DNA of 64,000 bases from assembly GCA_016617855.1 (NCBI GenBank), contig JAECUM010003653.1, positions 1 to 64,000 of the forward strand. Reading direction: 5' to 3'. The translations under genes were made by a program, and so were the position numbers. The notes under the pieces are model-generated. The model searched no databases. It saw nothing but the letters and a program-made list of their open reading frames with translations, and was not told where the DNA came from. Position 1 is the first letter of the stretch, and every line of letters starts with the position of its first letter. Positions 50,857 to 60,758 of the stretch are shown one piece after another. The DNA is from Megalonaias nervosa. Its lineage: Eukaryota > Mollusca > Bivalvia > Unionida > Unionidae.

Positions 50857-52112
50857 TTAAATTTGATCATCGAGAGTGTATATTTGAAATGCTGTCAGTC
50901 CTGGAAATGGATGTTCAACGGTGATAACATAAACTCGGAAATATAAGTACTTGTTAACAGTTTTTTTCTGCTGAAATTGTAAAATATTGTGTTGTTGAAA
51001 TGTACGTATTTGCTGTGCTATATAATATTACCCAGTCGAGATCATTGTTTGATCCTTCCAATTGCCAATTATAAATTGACCAACACTTGAGTTTAATCGA
51101 CCTCGCAAATGAAATTGCCAAATAGCAACCGCAGTAGGACATTTAATTTTAATCCCAAAATTTTCAACGTCTCCGTTTTTTGTCCACTCATGTCTATCAG
51201 AGAAAGAGTAATAAGGATAATTTTCAGGATAATATGATAATGCGCTTACCTCAAACCCGTCTCGGTTGTCAGTTGCCTTATAAAGTGTTGGAATATACCC
51301 AACATTGTTTTTAGTTCGTTTTGCACCACCACCAGATACAGTCAACATACACTTTATTTGTCAGATCATTATGGTTAACTGGAACATATGTCGTAGTTAT
51401 TTTGTTGTCTCTCATGTTTATATTGCCTGTCACTAGTCCACCAGGTCTCTTAACTTATGGGGTAAGTTCTTCTTTTAACTGAGCATAACTAATAGCATCA
51501 GTTTCATTAGCTGGTGGCGAGGTTGTTGATAATCCAGTTATTTTTGAATTTGACATAGACAGGTTACCTGTCATTGTGTCGCCGGCTTTGTTAAGTTTAT
51601 TATCGTCAACAGATTTTAGTTGCGCATAACTTACAGCTTGTGTTAAATCCGCTGGCGGATATACAGTTTCTAAACCCAACACTCGTCTACCTGACATGTT
51701 AATATTACCTGTAACTGTCCCACCGGTTTTATCAACTTTGTTATTATCCACATACTTCAACTGCAAATAACTTGCAGCTTGTGTTTGATTTAAGTTTGCT
51801 GGTGGATATCCAGTCTCTAAATTTATATTTATTTCCTGACATATCTGACTTGCCGCTTAAAGTTCCGCCTGATTTATCTCGTTTATTATTGTCGACGGAT
51901 TTTAGTTGTGCATAACTATCAGCTTGTGTGTTATTAACGTTTATTGGTGGATATAAAGTTTCTAAATCTATTACTCGCTGATTTGACATAGACAGGTTTC
52001 CTGTCATTGTGTCGCCAGTTTGTTTTAGGTAACCCGATAAATCAATATTGCCGTTTGTTATTGTAGCCGACGAATCTCCTAATGTTGTTCCAGATTTTGT
52101 ATAATGGCTCAT
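50857..52112 (-). pseudogene. Tail-fibre-like repeat protein with discoidin-like C-terminus, frameshifted
   Basis: The N-terminus is short (MSHYTKSG). About five repeats of roughly 45 residues follow, each with a TGDTMTGNLSMSN-like motif, a 'LETLYPP' segment and a 'SYAQLKSVD' segment. This is the pattern of phage tail-fibre stalks. From about 51345 a globular domain follows: VSGGGAKRTKN, a WQLEGSNNDLDW segment and, in another frame, FRVYVITVEHPFPGL. The 'LEGSN..W' and 'fRv' features resemble galactose-binding (F5/8, discoidin) folds, which suggests a receptor- or glycan-binding fibre. Frame changes occur near 51830, 51760, 51455, 51345, 51140 and 50960. Divergent from the ATPase gene, 36 bp away. 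Confidence 0.75.
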
Positions 52113-52148
52113 TATGTAAATTATATAACATAAAATTGTATAACTACG
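52113..52148. promoter_or_regulatory. Divergent promoter candidate, 36 bp
   Basis: Only 36 bp separate the start codons of the fibre-like gene (-) and the ATPase (+). It is entirely AT-rich with ATTATATAACATAAAATTG in the middle and no other room for control signals. It must serve both directions unless longer transcripts read through. Inference from layout. Confidence 0.45.
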
Positions 52149-52826
52149 ATGGCAAAATCATCGATATTAAATTTTGATACAGAGCGGTTGGTGAAACATA
52201 AACATAACAATGAACTTCCAGATTGTCATTATCTTATTGTTGGACGAACTGGATCGGGAAAAACAAATTTGTTAATGAATTTACTGCTGGGCGATAATTT
52301 TAATTACGACAGAGTTCATATTTATGCAATTAATCCACAACAAGATAAGTACGAGCTACTTAACGAATATAATAACAAACTTCGCGATGATCTTGATGCT
52401 GGTGAGGATTTTTTTATTATCAAACAACCAGAAGAACTAGTTCCAGTTAATCAACTTGATTCGTCTGAGCATAAGATAGTTGTTTTTGATGATATTCCGC
52501 TAAATAATGTAGAGATGAATACAATAAGATCATATTTTTCACTGTCGCTTAATAAGAAATGTAATTCTGTTTATTTAGTTCAAGGTTTTTATAATGTTGA
52601 CAGATTTATACGACGAAATACTGGTTGTTTTATATTATTCCCCGGGCTGGACAACGTTGATGTTAGAAATATCGCGAACGAGCAATGTGGCGATGTAACT
52701 AAAGATAAATTTATCGAATTTTACCATAAGGCGACAGCGGATAAACATAAATTTGTCTTATTCGATAAACTTACACATGATCCAACTAAAATGTTTCGTT
52801 GTTGTATTGAAAATTATCTGCAGTAA
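52149..52826 (+). CDS. FtsK/HerA-type genome-packaging ATPase (A32-like)
   Basis: An intact 225-residue frame. The Walker A motif is GRTGSGKTN at residues 32-40. The Walker B is KIVVFDDI at about 108-115, and is followed by an ISRY-like region with 'RSYFSLSLNKKC' and 'VYLVQGFYNVDRFIRRN', the place of the sensor/arginine part. Size and layout match the packaging ATPases of Polintons and adintoviruses, which pump DNA into the capsid. It begins the plus-strand virion block. It is one of the few genes here without a break. Confidence 0.92.
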   Translation: MAKSSILNFDTERLVKHKHNNELPDCHYLIVGRTGSGKTNLLMNLLLGDNFNYDRVHIYAINPQQDKYELLNEYNNKLRDDLDAGEDFFIIKQPEELVPVNQLDSSEHKIVVFDDIPLNNVEMNTIRSYFSLSLNKKCNSVYLVQGFYNVDRFIRRNTGCFILFPGLDNVDVRNIANEQCGDVTKDKFIEFYHKATADKHKFVLFDKLTHDPTKMFRCCIENYLQ

Positions 52827-52886
52827 ATTTTTGTTTTCGATAGTCTTCCACCTCTTAAAATTTTTATAAGATTTATATATAATAAA

Positions 52887-54411
52887 ATGGAGGGACAAGC
52901 AAAGTACAGAATCATATAGAAAATCTAAAAATATTTGTTCAATCTAAAGCTGAACTTAGACAGATGATTCAACAAGCACCAAGTGGCTGCAGCAGAAACA
53001 GCAGCAACAATTCTCAAACCAGTTACTGAGGCTGTACTTGGAAAACAACCTGAAACTAAACATTTATCAGATGAGGAATAAGCAACTACAGGAAAAAGGT
53101 TTGGTTGGATTAGCTAAGGAACAACAAGAAGCAGCTGCCGCAAAAATTGTTGCTAGATCTGACCAAGAAAGATTAAATTTAGCTGGAGGTCTTGTAAGAC
53201 ATATTGCTGATCCTGTTGCTAGACAAACTGAAATAAGACGACTGTTGAATATCCACTTGCATTTGAACAAAGACTAGCAGAACTAACTTCACGTGAAACC
53301 AGAGATCTTATAGTAGGATTATCAGAAAAATAAGGAGATATTGAAAAAGAACAAAAAGAAATTGGTGAGTTGACAGCAGAGTTTTTAGATGTTGAAGATC
53401 AAAGACGATATCGTAGAAGAAAAGCACATGATAAAATAACTGATGATGAATACCGTGAATTTTTAAGAGAAAATAATATAAATGATATTGATAATATAAA
53501 AGCTTGGTCGAAAGAAAGGTATGATTAACTTATTGTTGATTTAAATAAAATGATGACAGATGGTTATACGTCTAATGCTGAATTTGATAAAGCTATGAAA
53601 GACAAAGTTATGACTGAACTAACTAAAAATAATCAGGACAGGTGTTATCGCTAGAGTCTTTCAAGAAACAGCTGTTGAGAACAGACCAACAGGTTTTGGT
53701 AAGACGTGGAACTTTATCAGGAAATTTAAAATAAAAGATGAAAATCGCATGAAATTACGTAAAAAAGAAGCTGAGGAAGTAGAAAGAGTATTAGCTGAAA
53801 CTAAAAGTCCAGAGGAAACCGGAAGAGTATTAGCTGAAACTGAAAGAGCAGCTGAAATAAAAGAAATGGTAGAAGAAAAAATAGGATTAACAGATTATCA
53901 TATTTTTATGAAAGAAAATAAAATTAAAGATGTTGATAATATTGACATATGGCCACAAGAGGAACATAATGTTTTAATTTTATTATTAGATAATATAATT
54001 AAAGTTGGTAAACAAGCTTTAGATAAAATTGATAAAGCTAAAGACAAATATACATCAGAACTTTATAAGCAAGCCCGAGATGGTGTTATTGCTGGTGTTT
54101 TTAAAATTGCTGCAATAAAATTTAGAACTGGGAAACCTCGTCAAAAAGGATGGAATTTTGAAAGGTTATTTCAGCATCATGATAATCATCGTTTAGAGAT
54201 AGCAGCTAAAGAAAAAACAGGAGCAGGTTTAAAAATATTTACGTCATTAACCGAAATGATAGGCAGATAAATGCTGTTGATATCGTCAAAGGAAGCTGGG
54301 AATGTTGGTGCTGAAATTGACAATGAAATTATTGATATACTTGATCATTTTAGATCAGAAAATTGATTAACATCTGATGAATACAAAACTTTACATCGCG
54401 ACTTGATATAA
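52887..54411 (+). pseudogene. Unknown helical repeat protein, broken
   Basis: Open pieces in several frames begin at the ATG at 52887 (context AATAAAATG). They include QSKAELRQMIQQAP, 'ATILKPVTEAVLG' and a Glu/Lys/Arg-rich coiled-coil-like part. Two modules look duplicated: ITDDEYREFLRENNINDIDN (about 53440) against LTDYHIFMKENKIKDVDN (about 53890), and 'GKTWNFI' against 'QKGWNFE'. The longest frame (53749-54270) is 173 codons. The place between ATPase and penton is often held by lineage-specific virion proteins. I do not recognise the family. At least five frame changes or stops. Confidence 0.6.
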
Positions 54412-54455
54412 ATGTTAACCAAAACTTTAATTTTATGAATATATAATAAATAGCA

Positions 54456-56143
54456 ATGTCAACAACATTATTACTAGTATTACGACCCTGTAGTTAAATT
54501 ACATGTGTGTTAAAATTTGAATTCTTTCTATTTCATTTTTATTTCATTTTTATATCATTAAATATAATTATTATTCTTACGATGATTTTGTTCGCAGGAT
54601 CTGATATTTTGTTAGAAAAGTCGTGTTTATTTAAAACGTAAATGTGACTCGCGTAAGTACGATTTTTGCATGACGGTTTTGTCGTGTTAAGTAAACAGTC
54701 GGAATTAGCTATGTAAATGATTGGCTGTGACCACGGCCATTACTGATAATACTTGTTGACGTTCTATACTACGTTGGCAATATTTCGAAATCTCCATGAT
54801 TTCTTCATGCGTCTGCATGGGGTGACGCATTAGTTTGCTTTAAAATACTCAGGTAGCTGCGAACTAGTCTAGAGTCATAGTTGAGTCATATTTTAACATC
54901 TTAGAGAGTCGCATCATAACATCTTGTTGAGTTTCTAATACCTTAAAGAAAAGGTATTCCTGTGCTGGAACGAGCTGTTCGTTCGTACGTATGAAGAATA
55001 ACATGTGTTTTGTTATTGAGGATAGTTATACTTCGTCTACCTTCTAAATAATAATTATTTTCCCTGGAGAACTACACAACTGGCTTTGGATAAAGACATT
55101 TGCTGAAATTATTTCTAAATTGGAACAGGACAATACAAATTGTGATTTACAGTAAAAATTCTGGACATTTGTGTTAGCCTTCGTCTGACGTCATCATCCG
55201 CCATCTTGGAACGGGATTGAGATTCAGACTACGTCAATTTAGAACTGTTTATTCACAGGACTTATGTATTTTTCACAATTTTAGGACAAATTTTTGGATC
55301 TTCGTAAATCGTAAGTCTTGTTTCATAGTTTTACCTTTTCATCGTGTTTTCTAGGGAAATTATTTTTGTTAAAATTTACAAAGCTTGTTGTCTTCGCTCT
55401 TTTCTTTATGTTACTTTAAACGAGCCGATACGTAACACTAAACTCTAGCACAGACGCGAAAGATAGCGCAAATTTTTCAGTAAATTATATTCCGCCAATA
55501 CAACTTGATACTGAAAAACAGTATGAAATTGGACTAATTTCATGTACATGCTGGCATTCAATGGCTAACGTAAAGACTGATGTCAATGATGAATTTGAAT
55601 GTACTCCAGCTCCAAGAACCCCGTGGAAAACAGTTAAAATTACGCAAGAAGCTTATAATGTCACTGATCTAAATAAGACAGTAAAAGAGCTGATAACAAA
55701 GGAGGGCGGCATAGCTGACAATTTTGAGCTGACACCGAATTATACTTCACGAGCTAGAATAACATTTGAAAAATGGTATAATAGTAAATTTTGGATCGCC
55801 AACAAGTACTGGGTTGTTGCTTGGATTTACTCAGACGAATAATGGAGCTTCAGTAGGAGAAACTATTACATATGACGGTGTACTGTCGGTAAATATAACT
55901 GACGCAAACACAATATTAATAAATTGCTCTATTGTAACTGGATCTTACTCAGCTCAGGGTAGTAAAGGACAAACGATATATAGTGTTTCGCCAAATGTTC
56001 CACCGGGATCGCTCATGCAAATTAGTCCACGGCAAGTTATTTATTATCCGCTAAATGTTGAAAATCAAATAACAATAATAAATATGCAGTTGACAGATCA
56101 ATCTGGACGACAGCTGGATCCGAATAACGAGGTTGTTATTTAA
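54456..56143 (+). pseudogene. Penton-like minor capsid protein, split by a MITE and frameshifted
   Basis: The frame starts at ATG 54456, after a TATATAATAAATAG context. After seven codons it is cut by a 962-bp MITE (54477-55438). It then continues in phase with FSVNYIPPIQLD, YEIGLISCTCW and so on. The PI.LD....YEIgL motif is the N-terminal signature of the single jelly-roll penton proteins of Polintons. Near 55772 the frame changes, and the second piece ends IINMQLTDQSGRQLDPNNE, the 'lTDq.G..lD.NgE' end of the same family. The product would sit at capsid vertices. It is non-functional as it stands. Confidence 0.82.
54477..55438 (-). mobile_element. MITE family 'TGTTACG', copy 3, inserted in the penton gene
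   Basis: Inverted relative to the copy at 14269 and about 90% alike by eye along its length. TA (or CTA) is duplicated at 54475-54476 and 55439-55440. The left end here is GTATTACGACC and the right end CGTAACAC. The length is 962 bp against 909 bp for copy 2. No coding potential. Confidence 0.88.
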
Positions 56144-56220
56144 TATTTACACTTACGCACGCAATAACAAAGTCATAGTGACTTCGTGATTGGCTATTGT
56201 TTTATACAACCCCAGATATA

Positions 56221-56568
56221 ATGAAACAAAAAAAAAATTTACAGAAGAAAAATTATTGGTCGATTTTTGGGAAATATATTAACTAAAATTATTGAAAATA
56301 TTCCAGGAATCGCGCATAAAAGTTGCACCAATTGCACTTGATGCGTCAAAAGTTTTTGCAACTGGCGCCGCATCTGCTGCTGGAACTGCTGTTGGACAAA
56401 AGGTTGCTGATAAAATTAAAGGCACACCGACAAATTATATCAGAAATCGCTCCAACAAAAGAAACTCGACGTGCTATGATAACAAAAAAAAAAACAAAAA
56501 AAAACTTATCGCCAAAAGGCGAGCAGATTATACAAAAATTAATATCTAAAGTAACAGCGCCACAATAA
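56221..56568 (+). pseudogene. Small pVI-like virion protein (amphipathic helix plus Gly/Ala segment), frameshifted
   Basis: The start codon lies in GATATAATG and runs at once into an A11 tract, where the frame changes. The next piece has KIIGRFLGNILTKIIENIPG, a strongly amphipathic helix. After another change near 56322 comes DASKVFATGAASAAGTAVGQ, a small-residue membrane-like segment. A third frame carries a basic region and ends with IIQKLISKVTAPQ. Amphipathic membrane-active proteins between penton and major capsid genes are compared with adenovirus pVI in adintoviruses. Function is inferred from composition and place. Confidence 0.55.
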
Positions 56569-56594
56569 AATTTTATATAATCTAATAAATAAAA

Positions 56595-58148
56595 ATGTCT
56601 GTTAAAAATTATCTCGATTTAGCAGAAACGTATGACACAGACAACACTGTAACAGAATTCGAGTATATTCAGTATCTCGACGAAATTTCTAATGAACCAA
56701 ATAAAACTGGTGTTAGAACATTTAATACTCGAGACGAGGATGTATTTCTACAGCCTCACAAAGCAATGTTGGAAGTTCGCGGCCAGATTATGACAATAGC
56801 TAATGTACCTGTTGCAACTGCAGCTAACGCAGAAGTAGCACTTGTGAATAAAGTCTGGTGTTTATTCAAACGTGCCAGATATCAGCTAGCTAATCAAACT
56901 GTTGAAGATATTTCGAGTCACCTACAAGTTGCAAGTACAATCTTAAATATTATTTCGTTTTCTGATGATTACTCCAGATCGACTGCAACTAATATGATGT
57001 GGTTTAAAGATACCGGAAGTGGTGGGTCTGGTTTTATGGCATCGTCGGAGTTTTCAACCGGAGGTCCACCTCTTTTAGTGGTTGGAGCTAATGCCGCTGC
57101 AGACACTGCAACTGTAAAGAGATTTTCTTATTGCTAATGCTGCTGCGCTAGGTATAGTCGAACCAGGTGCAGCCGCTGGTGAGGCAACTACAAGAGTATC
57201 ACTTACTGCTGCTTGTAATAATCTTGGTATAACACCACCAGCTGAAGATGCGAACGGCACTGCAATGTTGAATTTGATTAATAACTCATTTCCTATCGTC
57301 AGAAAAAATATACGTTACGATGAAGGTTATACCAGGAGAAAGGCACTTGCGGCAGAATCACGTCAAATTACAATGACGCTTCCGTTAAGCACAGTATTTG
57401 GATTTTGTCGCGATTACAACAAAGTATTTCGTGGAGTTAAACATACACTTATTTTAGATCGAGCAGAACAGAATGATTGTTTATTTCGAGCTGGCGGAGC
57501 TGATGTGCAATTTATCATAAACTTGCGCTGTGGATTCCGCGAATAACTCCATCAATCACACACTCGCTCGAATTGGATGATGTTCTTAAAAAAACGGCAC
57601 AAACAAAATTTATCTTCAGCAACATAAAATATATCAAACAGCAGTTCCAAATACCACCGACTACACATGGCGAGTTACAACATCAAGTGAACAATTACCG
57701 AGGCATTTATTTATTGTATTTCAGCGGCAAGCGCGACGTGGTAACCAACAACAAAATAATGCAATATTTGATAAGGCTGATGTTAGACGAATATATGCTA
57801 GAATTAATTCAAAGGAATATCCAGAACGAGCGATAAAATGTAATTTTTCAGATGACGCTAATAAAAATATTACTTGACCTTACATGTACCTGCTCGACGC
57901 GATGTAAAAATATCAAGATGTTGGATATGGATCTCAGATATCAACGGAGGAGTTTCGTACACTTTATCCAATATTTTATTTTGCTTTTAGTAAACAAAAT
58001 GAAAGATGTATTTTCAACTGCTGATATTTAAATTACTTGGACATTAGGAGTAGTTCCAGTGGCACAGTTGTACGTATATGCGTTAGTGATCAGCGATAGA
58101 TCTGTTAAAATCGACTTTATCGAAGGTAAAATGACCGTACAAGTTTAA
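56595..58148 (+). pseudogene. Major capsid protein (double jelly-roll), frameshifted
   Basis: The first frame (56595-57137) gives an N-terminal part with YDTDNTVTEFEYIQYL and 'FLQPHKAMLEVRGQI'. Further pieces carry 'NNSFPIVRKNIRYDEGY', STVFGFCRDYNKVFRGVKH, 'LALWIPRITPSI', 'LPRHLFIVFQRQARRGNQ', TLYPIFYFAFSKQNE and a final VPVAQLYVYALVISDRSV. The order matches Polinton major capsid proteins, including the 'r.l.vafQ..r..nQ' block of the second jelly roll. The frame changes near 57118, 57525, 57640, 57890 and 58020, with a stop at 57136. The length of about 518 codons is near the family norm. It would form the capsid shell. Confidence 0.87.
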
Positions 58149-58190
58149 AGTGCAAAGCACTTTAAGTTTAATCTGCAACTTTAATATAAG

Positions 58191-58591
58191 ATGACAAAAT
58201 ATATTGTAAAAGAAATATATTTGACTGATGGTCAAGTTAAAAAATTAGCAGCTGCTGTTGCTAAGCAGAGGCAGGTATCATTAAAAATCAACCCTAACAC
58301 TGAAGGTGCTTTGGGTACTTTAACAAAATTAATGTTAACCAAAAAACAAGTAAATAAATACGATCGCAAAAAAAAACTTTTGTTTTAAATTTAAGTGCCA
58401 CACAAATAAAACACGGCGGTTTCTTCGGTCCGACACTATCCGTAATGGCCAGAACGTTAATACCAAAACTTTTGCCGGTGTTAGGTATATTATGATTAGC
58501 AGCTGCGTTTGACGCAGTATCTGGCGCAACGAAAAAAGCGGTCTCCGGCGACGGTGTTGTCCGCGGTCATGGAATAAAGAAAATAGTCTAA
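58191..58591 (+). pseudogene. Small conserved Polinton protein with C-terminal Gly-rich hydrophobic tail, broken
   Basis: MTKYIVKEIYLTDGQVKKLA is followed by 'VSLKINPNTEGALGTLTKLMLTKKQ'. After a frame change in an A7-A8 run near 58370 come LSATQIKHGGFFGPTLSVMA and 'LIPKLLPVLGIL', then an in-frame TGA and 'AAAFDAVSGATKK'. The layout, three LT..Q repeats then a GGF hydrophobic tail, is common to small Polinton proteins of unknown role between capsid and protease genes. It may be a virion membrane or core protein; that is inference. Confidence 0.6.
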
Positions 58592-58622
58592 AAGATAAAT
58601 TTTATGTGGACTAATAAATATA

Positions 58623-58785
58623 ATGCCACGACGAAAAACAGGAAAAAGAAAGACAACGAAAAAAAAAGACGCGATCTCGGCGAGGCGGATTTATAGGACC
58701 ATTACTGGCGGGAGTAGCGGGAAGTCTACTGCCAAATCTACTGGGAATAGGACGAGGACTAACATTGCCGGGCACGAGACGTTGA
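58623..58785 (+). pseudogene. Small basic virion-type protein (pX/mu-like), frameshifted
   Basis: Start in ATATAATG. It begins MPRRKTGKRKTTKKK, extremely basic. After a one-base change near 58670 it goes on as RRGGFIGPLLAGVAGSLLPN and ends LPGTRR, stopping at TGA 58783. A basic N-terminus followed by a 'GGF.Gp.l' hydrophobic segment recalls adenovirus core peptides. It lies three bases before the protease start, so the two are tightly linked. Confidence 0.6.
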
Positions 58786-58787
58786 AA

Positions 58788-59224
58788 ATGTCTGCGTTAA
58801 GTAACTTTGATATACTTGATAAGCTAAAATAAGTAAAAAAAAATTCCACGGAGTTTATTCTAAAGATGAACTTAATGCAATTATATTGCCATGTGGTGGT
58901 TCGTGTGTGATAAATGTACAAGATTTTAACGACGGATCTGGCACACATTGGGTAGCAGTTTATAATAACAATTACTTTGACTCATTTGGACTTCCACCAT
59001 GTGACGCAATAAAAAAATATATAAACAAAAAATACAAAATAATAAATTATTCGTCTAATCAAATTCAACCTGTTGGAACTTCTGCTTGTGGATACTATTG
59101 CGTGATGTTTATAAAACAAACGTCTCAATCCTCTGGATTGGACATCAATTTTTTAAAATTTATTTTACAGTTTGACAAACAACCTTCTCACGCCAATGAT
59201 GAAATTGCAATTAATTTTATCTAA
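58788..59224 (+). pseudogene. Adenain-like cysteine protease (capsid maturation), one frameshift
   Basis: Starts MSALSNFDILDKLK. The frame changes once in an A-run near 58835. It continues HGVYSKDELNAI and 'DGSGTHWVAVY', where the catalytic His lies in GTHW. FDSFG follows (the acidic residue position) and then TSACGYYCVMFIK, where the catalytic Cys is in GYYC. The order His, Asp, Gln/Cys and the length of about 145 codons match adenovirus-type (C5/C48 fold) proteases of Polintons, which cut capsid precursors. All catalytic residues are still visible, so this gene needs only the one-base shift explained. Confidence 0.88.
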
Positions 59225-59239
59225 ACTTACAGATATATA

Positions 59240-59870
59240 ATGTCAACATATTGTCTCAAATGTAAAACTAAAACAGAAAATATCAATGAAACAGAAAAAA
59301 AAAACAAAGAACAACAGGATGATGCTAAAAAGTATTTGCGCAAACTGCGGAAAAAGAAAAAAATATGTTTTTGAGGAAATTGTCCGGAGCTGGTTGCCCT
59401 GGCATTATTTTAGTAGACGACTACTTAATAATGATGTGCAAGTGCGATTGTGACAGAAATTTATGTCTTGAGCAAAATAAAATTGTTACATATTGTCAAC
59501 AATGTAACAAAAGAGAAATAATTGGAACAGGTATAGATATACATAAATTGATTGGCAAATTACCAAAACCAAAAGGCGGTTGGACATTGCCAGCCATAAA
59601 TATACTGGACCTTATAATCCTCTTGATAAACAACTAGATGAAAACGATAATCCGCTGCCGGGACAAGAGCCTTACAATGGCGTTGATGCGATAGCGACGC
59701 GTCTTGATATCTGCTACTGTGATCACGAACAAGATAAGCACGGCTGTGATAAAGTAATGCGAGACGAACTTCTTGATATGAAACCGACAAATATGCGAGA
59801 GCGTGTTGACCGAAAGTTGGTGCAGGGTTTTATTGGAGCAAAATATAAACTTGGTCTTGGCAAAAAAGAA
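59240..59870 (+). pseudogene. Zinc-ribbon plus phospholipase A2-like protein, broken
   Basis: Start in TATATAATG. The N-terminus has YCLKCKTKTE and, in the next frame, KSICANCGKRKKYV, two CxxC pairs forming a zinc ribbon. A Cys-rich stretch follows in another frame (CKCDCDRNLC, then YCQQC). The second domain has GGWTLP, KYTGPYNPLDKQLDENDNP, PYNGVDAIATRLDICY, 'KHGCDKVMRDELLD', then RERVDRKLVQGFIGAKYKLG. The glycine-rich loop and DICY helix resemble parvovirus-type sPLA2 domains, which help virions leave endosomes. The usual catalytic His-Asp is Leu-Asp here. Frame changes near 59300, 59340 and 59598. Confidence 0.72.
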
Positions 59871-60758
59871 TTATATGTTGATCTTACAGCCGAATTACAC
59901 AAACCTAAAAGAAAAAGTTTTCGCGACGTAAAGTTGTCGCAAATGCCGTTGATGATATATAAGCAATAAATTTAGTTGATGTGTCAATTCTAGCTGAATT
60001 TAACCACAGCAAAAAATATCGTTTTAATGTTGTGGATGTTTTTAGTAAATATGCTTTTAGTGTGCCAGTTTCAGATAAGACAGGAACGTCGATAACTGTT
60101 GCGTTAAAACAAATAACAACTACAGAAAGAAAACCAAATAGAATCTGGACTGATCACGGAGCCGAATTTTTCAATAAAAGGTTCGAGCAGTTTTTGCTCC
60201 AAAATAACATCAAAAAATATGTCACTGGAAATGAAGGTAAAAGCGTTGTCGTCGAGCGATTTAATCGCACACTAAAAGAAAAAATTCATAAGTATTTGAC
60301 AGCTAAAAATACAAATAAATATATTGATAATTTACAGAACATTGTTGACGAATACAATAACACAAAACACAGATCCACTAAAATATCGCCAAACGACGCA
60401 ATTAAAAATCCAATATTAGCAAACGAAAACATGTACCGCCGACACAAATTTAAAGTGGGTGATAAAGTTAGAATTTCTCTGACGAGAAAAACATTTGAGA
60501 AAGGATTTACTCCAAATTGGAGCGAAGAAGTATTTGTTGTTGATAAAGTACTTTTAACAATCCCAGTGACTTATGCAGTAGAAGATTTATTAGGTGAGCC
60601 TATAACTGGCAGTTTTTACGAACAAGAACTTCAGAAAATTTCCCAAGACGTATTTGTTATTGAAAAAGTTATTAGAAAGCGCAGCGATAAAAGTTTAGTT
60701 AAATGGAGAGGATAGTGATAAATTTAATAGTTGGGCACCAACTTGGTCGATACAATAA
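59871..60758 (+). pseudogene. Retroviral-type (DDE) integrase with C-terminal chromodomain, broken
   Basis: After an AELHKPKRKSF linker the catalytic core starts near 59950 with a stop (TAA, 59965-59967) where the family has Trp. INLVDV follows, in which the first catalytic Asp is replaced by Asn. The core continues RFNVVDVFSKYAFSVPVSDK, RIWTDHGAEFFNK (second Asp) and VVVERFNRTLKEKIHKYL (Glu). Then come a KVGDKVRIS SH3-like region and VFVIEKVIRKR, LVKWRG and, one frame on, FNSWAPTW, a small chromodomain. In Polintons this enzyme inserts the element and the chromodomain guides it to chromatin. It would be inactive here. Confidence 0.9.

Noticed and set aside
57075..57260. Minus-strand frame in the major capsid region
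   Set aside because: Shadow of the capsid coding strand. The plus-strand pieces carry the family motifs.
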